NCBI GenBank assembly: GCA_902594235.1
Contig: CACJLJ010000002.1
Location: 124,001 to 188,000 of the forward strand
Source of the DNA: an uncultured Pelagibacteraceae bacterium
GTDB taxonomy: Bacteria > Pseudomonadota > Alphaproteobacteria > Pelagibacterales > Pelagibacteraceae
DNA: 64,000 nt
Direction of reading: 5' to 3'
Shown: positions 46,833 through 55,619 of the stretch, piece after piece
Position numbering within the stretch: position 1 is the stretch's first letter
How the letters are laid out: every line of letters begins with the position of its first letter
Made by a program: the position numbers and the translations under genes
The notes under the pieces: generated by a model
Databases searched by the model: none
The model's input: only the letters and a program-made list of their open reading frames with translations
What the model was told of the DNA's origin: nothing

Positions 46833-46856
46833 TGATTTGTAATCAATAGGTCCGCG
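46833..46856 (+). repeat. 24-nt direct repeat of tRNA-Thr (copy of 44666-44689); candidate att-like remnant
   Basis: TGATTTGTAATCAATAGGTCCGCG is identical at both sites, same orientation; flanks diverge. Confidence 0.85.
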
Positions 46857-46882
46857 ATAAAAACTATGTTTCCCTAAAAAAT

Positions 46883-47167
46883 TTAAAATAAACCACACGA
46901 TTGTAATTTATTTTTTGCAACTAATTTATCATTCTCGTATCCGGATCTAATTGCACATCTACATTTTTTACTAAAAAACATCTCATTACCGACAATAGAA
47001 TCTATTTCAAGTCCTGGATCTTCTTTTGCACAAAAATCTTGAATAGCTTTTTTTGAGATATCTGTCTTAGCTTTATATTTGAAAATATTCAACTTTTCGT
47101 TATTCATTCCAAAACTGATTTTTTGAGTAAAAAAAATGACTATCAAAAAGATTAATAATTTTTTCAT
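46883..47167 (-). CDS. Small secreted hypothetical protein with Cys residues
   Basis: 94 aa, signal peptide MKKLLIFLIVIFFTQKISFG; ...FCAKEDPG...KKCRCAIRSGYENDKLVAKNKLQSCGLF. Confidence 0.7.
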   Translation of the reverse strand: MKKLLIFLIVIFFTQKISFGMNNEKLNIFKYKAKTDISKKAIQDFCAKEDPGLEIDSIVGNEMFFSKKCRCAIRSGYENDKLVAKNKLQSCGLF

Positions 47168-47186
47168 AAATAATCATATCATAAGA

Positions 47187-48632
47187 TTAAAATTGAAAAT
47201 AGATAAATTGATTAATTGGTCTTAAAAATACAAAAACAAAATAAAATAAAAGTGAAACCATAAATGTATCTAGTGTCATTATAATAATATTCTTAGAAAT
47301 TTTATAACTTATAATTTTTTGTTTTATGAAATATGTAATTAATATACTCAAAGTAAGAACTAAAGTAATGATATAAACATTCTCCTGAAGTCCTAAATTT
47401 CTATAATTATATGGATTGATAACTTTTAACCACATCTTTAAAGCTATTTTTAATGAATCTGCTCTAAAAGGTATCCAAGATAACATTATAATAGGCAAAG
47501 TTAAAAACCATCCAATAAAAATTATATTTCTTTTTTTGAAGTTTTTAACAAAAGGTTTAAGAATTCTGTAAATATAAATTACGACCGCATGATATAATCC
47601 CCATATTAAAAATGTCCAATTTGCACCGTGCCACAATCCCATCAATCCCCAAGTAATAAATAAAGATTTTTGATCATTTTTATTTTCTATTGCATTGCCT
47701 AAACCCCCTTTTGAGGAATTTGATAATTTCAAATTTAATAAAGGGAGATAAATATAATCTCTAACCCAGCTTGATAAAGATATGTGCCATTTTTTCCAAA
47801 AATCTTTTGGAGAACTTGCTAAATAAGGGAAGTTAAAATTTTCAGGAAAAATTATTCCTATCATTTTAGCACTTCCTAAAGCTATATGTGAATATCCACA
47901 AAAATCAAAATAAATTTGAAAACCAAATAAAAAAGATAAAGTCCAAACATCGAAAGCTGAAAGTTCACTCACAGGTAAACTAAAACCACTATTTACTAAT
48001 GGGGCTAAATTATCTGCTATAACTACTTTTAGAAATAAACCATATAAAACTCTTCTTAATCCGCCAGAAATATAATCCCACCTAAAAACATTTTGTTTTT
48101 TAAATTGTGTAATAACTTCTTTAGCTCTCAAAATGGGTCCAGCAATTAGCTGCGGGAAAAAAGTAACATAACAAGCATAAACAATGAAATTGTTTTCAGG
48201 TTTTATAGTTCCTCTGTAAACATCAACGGTATAACTAATGGTTTGAAATGTATAAAAACTTATACCTAATGGAAGAATTATTTTTAATATTATTGGATCA
48301 ATTTTAGCATTAAAAAGATTTAACAAACCTATTGAATTTTCAGTAAAAAAAATAAGATATTTAAAAATAAATAAAATACCTAAATTAATAATTAAGCTTA
48401 TAAGTAAAAATATTTTCTTTTTTTTATTTTTTGAATTAACTATTTTAAGAGCAACCCACCAATCTAAAATAGTTGAAAAAAGTAATAAAGGTATAAATTC
48501 AATTTTCCAGAAACCATAAAAAATTAAACTAGATAAAAAAATTAAATAAAATCTTAAATTATATGAAATACACCAAAATAAAGTAACCACCGATGTAAGT
48601 AATATGAGGTAAGTTAAAGAATTAAAAACCAT
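47187..48632 (-). CDS. MBOAT-family O-acyltransferase (AlgI-like)
   Basis: Multi-TM; ILPLGISFYTFQTISYTVDVYRG, FPQLIAGPILRA, FDFCGYSHIALG, FPYLASSPKDFWKKWHISLSSWVRDYIYLPL, GLMGLWHGANWTFLIWGLYH. Confidence 0.95.
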   Translation of the reverse strand: MVFNSLTYLILLTSVVTLFWCISYNLRFYLIFLSSLIFYGFWKIEFIPLLLFSTILDWWVALKIVNSKNKKKKIFLLISLIINLGILFIFKYLIFFTENSIGLLNLFNAKIDPIILKIILPLGISFYTFQTISYTVDVYRGTIKPENNFIVYACYVTFFPQLIAGPILRAKEVITQFKKQNVFRWDYISGGLRRVLYGLFLKVVIADNLAPLVNSGFSLPVSELSAFDVWTLSFLFGFQIYFDFCGYSHIALGSAKMIGIIFPENFNFPYLASSPKDFWKKWHISLSSWVRDYIYLPLLNLKLSNSSKGGLGNAIENKNDQKSLFITWGLMGLWHGANWTFLIWGLYHAVVIYIYRILKPFVKNFKKRNIIFIGWFLTLPIIMLSWIPFRADSLKIALKMWLKVINPYNYRNLGLQENVYIITLVLTLSILITYFIKQKIISYKISKNIIIMTLDTFMVSLLFYFVFVFLRPINQFIYFQF

Positions 48633-48633
48633 G

Positions 48634-49767
48634 CTAATTAGTGATCCAAATCTTATTCATTTCTATAAAAATTTTTTCCGCTAATAATCTATGACCATCA
48701 GACTTGAAATGCATAAAATCTATTTCATTTTTGTTTTTAACAGTTGTTGAACCCTTTTTTCCCCACATATTATTAGGGATAAGATTTTCTAAATTCTTAA
48801 AGCTAATGTTCTTACTTGATGCAATTTGATCCACTTCATTTTTAAATTTCATATACTCATCTATGTCATAAGGTATTTTAATGTCATTTCTGATTGGAAC
48901 TATATAAATTAAAGTTTTTATATTATTTTTATTGGTTAATTCTAATAAGGCCTTAAGAGCATTCAAATTCTTAGAATATTGACCAGGTAACATTTTCCTT
49001 ATTGTTGTTGGATCAATTTGGAAAATATAGTTTCTTAATCTATAAAGAGAATTATATATATCTCCTCTTAAGTCAGAACGTTTATTCCATAAAGACCACA
49101 TTTCTTCTAACCTATTATTTAAAATGCTTTCAGACTTATCTTGAATTGATAGATTTGATTTCTGCACATTATTTCCTGAGTTATCATTCTTTATGTTATT
49201 AGAAATAATATTTTTTCCTATCTTGCTTGACTTTATCAATTTTAATGCATCTTGATCTTCTAGTATCCCCTTAAGATTTTCCCTTATTCCATCTTCTCGT
49301 AAATCATCAAAAACTATTGGAAGAATAAGATATTCTATTGGTAATTTCTCAACAAGATGTGCGGTCAAAATTAAATGTTCCTGTAAATTTGCATTTGGCT
49401 GTGAGAGTGAAAGAACATATTGTTTTTGTTTCTTTGCCTTTTTAAAAAAAATCATTGGAGACGTTTTTTGTCCGTCTCTATAATCATTAATAGCGTGTAA
49501 TTGAGAGTTTCCTAACCACAAAGTAATCTTTTCATTATCTCCATAATTTGAATAATCGATTAAACAATCCTCATAATCTGTTAAATTATGACAATGAATT
49601 TTAATGCCATCAACTTTTCCAATAACATTTTTTGTATCTTCTCCAAGTGCTAAATCTTCAAATTTTTGATTTGAATTATTAAGTGGAGCAGTAAAATATA
49701 AAATAATTATAGCTATGAAAATACCAACAACTAGAGATAAAGAGCTATTACTTAATTCTTTTTTCAT
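48634..49767 (-). CDS. SGNH-like membrane-anchored protein, probable partner of MBOAT acyltransferase
   Basis: N-terminal TM, LWLGNSQLHAIND and C-terminal DFMHFKSDGHRLLAEKIF resembling SGNH blocks; adjacent to MBOAT. Confidence 0.6.
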   Translation of the reverse strand: MKKELSNSSLSLVVGIFIAIIILYFTAPLNNSNQKFEDLALGEDTKNVIGKVDGIKIHCHNLTDYEDCLIDYSNYGDNEKITLWLGNSQLHAINDYRDGQKTSPMIFFKKAKKQKQYVLSLSQPNANLQEHLILTAHLVEKLPIEYLILPIVFDDLREDGIRENLKGILEDQDALKLIKSSKIGKNIISNNIKNDNSGNNVQKSNLSIQDKSESILNNRLEEMWSLWNKRSDLRGDIYNSLYRLRNYIFQIDPTTIRKMLPGQYSKNLNALKALLELTNKNNIKTLIYIVPIRNDIKIPYDIDEYMKFKNEVDQIASSKNISFKNLENLIPNNMWGKKGSTTVKNKNEIDFMHFKSDGHRLLAEKIFIEMNKIWITN

Positions 49768-49776
49768 ATTTGATTT

Positions 49777-51462
49777 TTAATCTACATTGGAAACAAAAAT
49801 TTTGTAGCCAAATTTTTTTTTTAATAATAAATCTTTCTTGAAATGATTGCATGGAGATTTTGAGTAACCACACATTTCTCCATTTTTGGTCACATAATGA
49901 ATAAATTCGTTATTTTTATCAAATACTTTAATATTGTCTTTATTTTGGTCTATCGAAGAATGAATTTCAGGTATTATTGATGAATTATAATTTTCCGTAA
50001 TTCTTACAGTATTTTTTATCAAAATTAAAAAAACTGTTAAAATTAAAAAACTATTTAAAGTTTTAAAAATAAAATTATTCTTAGTTAATTTTATATTTTT
50101 TATGAAAATAAAATAAAACAAAAAAATCATCACTAAATTAATCTGCGATATTCCCAACCGATAAACTGGAAATTTGATAAACCATAAAACAAGAAAAAAT
50201 ATGCTAAATAAAAAAAAGTTTATCAAGTTTTTATCTGGATTATTTTTTTTTAAATTTTTTGTAAAATAAAATAATAAAAAATTTAAAATTAGAAACATTA
50301 ATACAGGAAAAATTTTTTTTAAAATAAATAAGAAATGATTTTGCGACCATGTTTCTAACCAAATAAAATTCTTAACAAAATCAGATTTTTCTATATTTTT
50401 ATCATTGCCTAAATCAGGCCAACCTTTTGACCATGCTTCATTTACCAATATATTTTCATCCAGTGAGTTTGTTTTCCAACTAATATCATTAAAACAAGAG
50501 ATCTTTAGAGGATAAATTATGCATCCACTTGTCAAAAAATTCTTTAATAACCATGCCGTTAAAAACATACAGTAAAAGACAAATGCAGTTGATTTAATTA
50601 ATCTTTTTTTTCTTTTGATAAAAAAGAATAGAAATAAAGAAATTAATGAAACAAAAATGAATGTTGGTTTTATTAAAAAGAGAAATAAACTAATTATTGA
50701 AAGCTCTTTAAAAAAATTATGATCATTTTTATTTTGTAGAAATTTAAATAGACTTACTAAGAAAATAAAATAATAAAGATGAACTTGAGCATCATTACCA
50801 TACTCACTATATCTATTGAATGCATAAAGTGAAATAATTAAAATTAAATAAATTATATATGAGTAAATTAATTTATTTTTAATATTAAAATTATTTTTAA
50901 ACTCGTAATACATTAAAAAAAATGAAAAAATTGCAACAAGAGAAATGGGAATTAATAATCCATTTTCATTGAATATAAAATTATTAGAAAAACTTGATAT
51001 ATATTGAAAAATTGAAATGTGAGAAAATCTAGAATGAATATTTGAAACACCAATTATGATTTCATGCTCATTTAAAATTTTTGAATATGGAAGATGATAA
51101 AGCCAAGCATCAGGTCTGTTGACCGTAGAAAATATAATTAAAATCAAAGCTAAAAAGGATATCAATATAGATTTTTTAAGATAAATTTTTTTATCCTGAT
51201 TAAAAAAACCTGAGTTAATACTTAATAATAAAATTAATATAAAAAATACTGAGTTTACAACATCATCCAAAGCTACAAAAAAATTTAAAAATAAGGAAAC
51301 AAAACCAATTAAGATAAACCCAAATAATCCATCATATTCTATATGTGGTTTATAATTTTTATTGATTAATAGTTTTCTAAAATAAAAACCACCTGAAGTT
51401 ATAAAAATAGTAAAAATTAGTAACTGAATAAAAAGAATTATCAAATTTTCAAAATTAGACAT
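49777..51462 (-). CDS. Large polytopic membrane protein (candidate GT-C-like glycosyltransferase/polymerase)
   Basis: Many TM segments; NRPDAWLYHLPYSKIL resembles DADSLDYHLGSVLEI in the 53068 ORF. Confidence 0.6.
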   Translation of the reverse strand: MSNFENLIILFIQLLIFTIFITSGGFYFRKLLINKNYKPHIEYDGLFGFILIGFVSLFLNFFVALDDVVNSVFFILILLLSINSGFFNQDKKIYLKKSILISFLALILIIFSTVNRPDAWLYHLPYSKILNEHEIIIGVSNIHSRFSHISIFQYISSFSNNFIFNENGLLIPISLVAIFSFFLMYYEFKNNFNIKNKLIYSYIIYLILIISLYAFNRYSEYGNDAQVHLYYFIFLVSLFKFLQNKNDHNFFKELSIISLFLFLIKPTFIFVSLISLFLFFFIKRKKRLIKSTAFVFYCMFLTAWLLKNFLTSGCIIYPLKISCFNDISWKTNSLDENILVNEAWSKGWPDLGNDKNIEKSDFVKNFIWLETWSQNHFLFILKKIFPVLMFLILNFLLFYFTKNLKKNNPDKNLINFFLFSIFFLVLWFIKFPVYRLGISQINLVMIFLFYFIFIKNIKLTKNNFIFKTLNSFLILTVFLILIKNTVRITENYNSSIIPEIHSSIDQNKDNIKVFDKNNEFIHYVTKNGEMCGYSKSPCNHFKKDLLLKKKFGYKIFVSNVD

Positions 51463-51498
51463 ATCAATTATATTTGTTCAAAAATATTACTAAATTTT

Positions 51499-52188
51499 TT
51501 ATTTAAAAAAATTATAATAAAAAATACATCGCAAAGCACTGAAACCATCTTTCCATGTAATTTTTTTTCCATCTAAGTAAGTTCTACCAAAATACTTAAC
51601 ACCAACCTCAAAAATTCTGATATTCATCTTGGCTATTTTTGCAGTTACTTCAGGTTCAAAGCCAAATCTATCCTCTTTCAAATCAATCTTTTTTATTATT
51701 TCAGATTTAAATACTTTGTAACAGACTTCCATATCTGTAAGATTTAAATTTGTAAACATATTCGACAAAAGTGTTAGGATCTTATTTCCTATCATGTGCC
51801 AAAAATATAAAACTCTTTTTTCCTCAGAACCAATAAATCTTGAGCCATAAACGACGTCTGCAAAGCCATTTTTAATTGGTTTAATTAGTTTATCATAATC
51901 ACTTGGATCATATTCTAAATCAGCGTCTTGTATAAGAATAATCTCACCTGTCGCTTTTTTTATTCCCTCTCTAATCGAAAAACCTTTTCCATAATTTTTT
52001 TCATTAAAAATAATTTTATGTACTTTATCTTTTAGATTTTCATTTAATAATTTTCTGGTTTGATCTGTAGAAAAATCATCAATAACTATAATTTCAAAAT
52101 TTTCGATTTTTTGTCCAATTATTTTATCTATAATTTTTTCTATAGTTTTCTCCTCATTATAACATGGTATGATGATACTTATTTTCAT
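51499..52188 (-). CDS. GT2 family glycosyltransferase (dolichyl-phosphate mannosyltransferase-like)
   Basis: ISIIIPCYNEEKTIEKIIDKI, IVIDDFSTDQT, GKGFSIREGIKKATGEIILIQDADLEYDP. Confidence 0.92.
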   Translation of the reverse strand: MKISIIIPCYNEEKTIEKIIDKIIGQKIENFEIIVIDDFSTDQTRKLLNENLKDKVHKIIFNEKNYGKGFSIREGIKKATGEIILIQDADLEYDPSDYDKLIKPIKNGFADVVYGSRFIGSEEKRVLYFWHMIGNKILTLLSNMFTNLNLTDMEVCYKVFKSEIIKKIDLKEDRFGFEPEVTAKIAKMNIRIFEVGVKYFGRTYLDGKKITWKDGFSALRCIFYYNFFK

Positions 52189-52196
52189 TTTTATAA

Positions 52197-53066
52197 TTAA
52201 TTTTTTTTATTAATTCTTATAATTTCTCCTATCAATCCAAAAAATATAAAATTAATTCCAGATATAAATAATATTAAAAATGATAGGTCTAAAATATTTT
52301 CTAAAAATAAAAAACTAAAAATTAAAGTGGCGAATGATAATAGAATAAAAAATACACCTATATATCCGAAAAATTTCATTGGGGAAAAAATTAAAAATAT
52401 CTTAAAAATTAGATAAAAAAATTTAAACGGATCAACTATTACGCTTATCTTAGATTTTCCTTCTCTTTTTAAATAATCTGTATCAATATATTCAATTATC
52501 TTATTTCTTGAAATCGTACACAATGTTTGAGTAGAGGATAAGGAAAATTGATCAGGAAAAATTTCAATATCTTTTTCGAAGTCTTTTTTATAAAAAACTC
52601 TTAATCCTGAATTTATATCTTTAATCTTATAATCAAATATTAAAGAAGATAAGCTATTTATCATCTTTCTAAATATAACTTTTAAAAAAAAGTCTTTATA
52701 TTTAAAGTTTCTTTTTCCAACAATTAAATCAAATTTATTATTTTCAAATTCCTTCATTAAATCAATCAATTGATCAATATTATAAGAGTTATCAGCATCA
52801 ATGATTGCAACTATTTCAGAAGAAGTTTTCATTACACCCTTTTTTATTGAAGCCCCATATCCAAGATTTTTTTGATTATCAATCAGATGAAACTTGTTGT
52901 TGTCCCAATTTGTAATGTCTTTGAAATCATAGCTATTTCCATCATTTACAATTATTATTTCAAAATTATCGTTATCACTTATCAATTTTTTTGCTTTTTC
53001 AAAAAAATTTAAGAAAACTTCTTTTTTTTCATAAACTGGTACTACGATACAATATTTATTTGTCAT
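52197..53066 (-). CDS. GT2 family glycosyltransferase with C-terminal TM helices
   Basis: CIVVPVYEKKEVFLNFFEKA, IIIVNDGNS, NLGYGASIKKGVMKTSSEIVAIIDADNSY; two C-terminal TMs. Confidence 0.9.
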   Translation of the reverse strand: MTNKYCIVVPVYEKKEVFLNFFEKAKKLISDNDNFEIIIVNDGNSYDFKDITNWDNNKFHLIDNQKNLGYGASIKKGVMKTSSEIVAIIDADNSYNIDQLIDLMKEFENNKFDLIVGKRNFKYKDFFLKVIFRKMINSLSSLIFDYKIKDINSGLRVFYKKDFEKDIEIFPDQFSLSSTQTLCTISRNKIIEYIDTDYLKREGKSKISVIVDPFKFFYLIFKIFLIFSPMKFFGYIGVFFILLSFATLIFSFLFLENILDLSFLILFISGINFIFFGLIGEIIRINKKN

Positions 53067-53067
53067 G

Positions 53068-54832
53068 TTATAAGCATCTAGTATCTAATAAATAGATATT
53101 AGCAATACTTCTCCTTGTATTTATTGGATTTCGGGTTGCATGATTTAGAGTATTCATGTCTATATCCTTACATTTATAAAAAGGTTTAAATTTTTTTTCG
53201 TAATTTTCTTTTGAAATAACTAATTTTGTAATCTTTTTATCATCTACAATTTTTATTAATTCTGAATATGATTTATTAGCAACACTATAGTAATAAAAAT
53301 TACTTTTTTGATGTGATTTCGATCTTATTGTGGTGTCAAACATTAATATATCATTATAACTTGTTTTGTTGTTTATCCATTCAATTATTTCGTAATTGTG
53401 AGCTTTTTGATGCATACTTTTTTGAAAAGCTTTTTGATTAAATGACGGAAATGATAAAGTTAGTATGGTGTATAGAATCATACCTAAAGTTAAGATTGAA
53501 TATGGGATTATTGGAATTATGATTAATTTTAAAAACCTTTTTTCTTTTATCAAATTAAAATTTTGCAACAAAAATAATATTACTAAAAAATAAAGATCTA
53601 AAAAGTATCTTGAAGGTGATTTTTCTGAGAAAAATAATAAAGTATAAACAATTAAAAGAAAAAAAATCAAAATTTTATCTGTCTTAAATAAAAATAAGAG
53701 ATAACAAAAAATTACGATTGGACTTGCCAGTAATGTAATGTTGCTTAGACTAATTGGAAAAGAATGAAGTATCGGTATAAATAAAAATTCAAAATAATTA
53801 AAAATTTTTTCACTATGTCTTAAATCTTCACCAAAGTTAATTAATTCATTATTTGGTATAGCTTTTAAAAATTCAAAATATGGAGTGATAGGATCTCCGT
53901 AATGGAGAAAATTTTTTAAATAAAAAAAACTTGGAAATATCAAAAAAATAATAACTGAAAAAAATATAAATTTGGCTAATTGTATTTCTTTTTTAAATTT
54001 AAAAATTAATACAAACCATAACGGAATACTGTAAATTAAATAAGTATATTTAAAACCAATTGGAATTATAGTTAAAAATAATAAAACAAGTAATGAATAT
54101 TTTAATGGTTTTTCTTTTAATAAAATAAATGAAAAAACTAACAAATAACAATTACTTAAAATCAATATTTGTTTAGCAGAAAGTAACAAGGTAATGATTA
54201 TTGGAAAGGATAAAACAATTAGATAATTAATTTTTTTATCTTTATTAAATAAATACAAAATTAAAAAAATATTCATTAAAGGTAAAACTTGAAAAATCTG
54301 ACCAAAATTTAATGAATAAAAAAATAGACCATAAAAATTTATCATTTCTCCTAATCCAATTAGCCTGAAATGAAACCATTCATCTTTTCTTATTTCCAAT
54401 TGATTTGATCTTATGATTTCTAAAACACTTCCTAAATGATAATCAAGGGAGTCTGCATCGGTAATTTGTGAAAATGTAAATAATATTAATATAAACAAAA
54501 ATATATAGTCTAACTTTTGAAAAAAAATAAATTTGTTTAATTTAAGTAAATTAAAATTTTTAAGAGAATAAATTATTTGTACTATGGTGATAAAGTAAAT
54601 TAGATATTTAATTAAAAATATTTCAATTTTGAATAAAATTAAAAAAAAGTAATATTGAAGAAATAAAAAAATATATAGATATATTAAAAAAAATAAAATT
54701 TAAAGTTGAGTTATTGAATAATTTAAATCTCAAACTTAAAATATAAGTAAATATAAAATTAAGAAATAATACCAACAAACCATTTAAAGAACTAATTACT
54801 GGATTGATTTCAATTAAGTTTGCAAAATTCAT
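53068..54832 (-). pseudogene. Polytopic membrane protein split by an apparent frameshift (N-terminal ORF 54623-54832; main ORF 53068-54498, open in frame up to 54699)
   Basis: ATG at 54832 lies next to the upstream stop at 54834; the frames overlap at 54623-54699 and join in-frame if one T is removed from the T8 tract (forward A8, 54641-54648). Confidence 0.6.
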
Positions 54833-54833
54833 T

Positions 54834-55613
54834 TTAAATTTTTCTTAAAATATAGGTATGTCTTAAAAATAATTTTTCTTTAATAAGTTTTGGAGTAACA
54901 TGATTAAGAAATTCATCTAATTTAATTGATAACTTTATGTTAAATGGTAAGAAAATTGTTGTATTATATTTCAAAACCTCAATGTTATTTGCTTCAATCA
55001 AATCATCAATCTGTTTTTTTTTTAGAAAAGTATGGGGTCCTTCACTGTGATTTATATTAAAAATTGCTGCTAAAAAATGAACAATTTCCCAAGAAATATT
55101 TGGACATGTGAGTATTATAATTCCATCTTTTTTTACAATTCTTATTAATTCATTAAAGAACTCTTTGTACTCTGAGATATGCTCAATAGTCTCATAACTA
55201 ATTACAAAATCAAATTGATCATTATCAAACGGTAGAGGAAAAGCGTCTATGAAATAATCTTTAAAAAGTATTTTTTTTTCTTTTAAATTATTTTTGCTTT
55301 TATCTAAAAAACTTTTACTAAAATCAGCTATTGAAAACTCTGCATTTGGAAATTTTTTAGACCAAAAAATTGATCCATTTCCAGTCCTCGTTTGTATATC
55401 CAAACAATTATTAGGATTAAAATTATCTAAATTTATTTCATCAATTAATTTTTTTGAATTTAAAAAACGCATTTGATAAGGATAGATTTTTGAATTTATA
55501 TCATCATACTCTTTTAAATTGTCCCAAAATTTACCCATTTCAGAGAGCGTCCAGTTTTTATTTCTTAGATAGGATATTTCGTCTTTTAATCTTTTAAAAA
55601 AACCACTTATCAT
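54834..55613 (-). CDS. SAM-dependent class I methyltransferase
   Basis: CLDIQTRTGNGSIFWSKKFPNAEFSIADFS...FPLPFDNDQFDFVISYETIEHISEYKEFFNELIRIVKKDGIIILTCPN. Confidence 0.88.
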   Translation of the reverse strand: MISGFFKRLKDEISYLRNKNWTLSEMGKFWDNLKEYDDINSKIYPYQMRFLNSKKLIDEINLDNFNPNNCLDIQTRTGNGSIFWSKKFPNAEFSIADFSKSFLDKSKNNLKEKKILFKDYFIDAFPLPFDNDQFDFVISYETIEHISEYKEFFNELIRIVKKDGIIILTCPNISWEIVHFLAAIFNINHSEGPHTFLKKKQIDDLIEANNIEVLKYNTTIFLPFNIKLSIKLDEFLNHVTPKLIKEKLFLRHTYILRKI

Positions 55614-55619
55614 TTTAAT

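Noticed and set aside
46833-46856. A second functional tRNA gene
   Set aside because: Only nt 29-52 of tRNA-Thr are matched; acceptor, D and T arms are absent.
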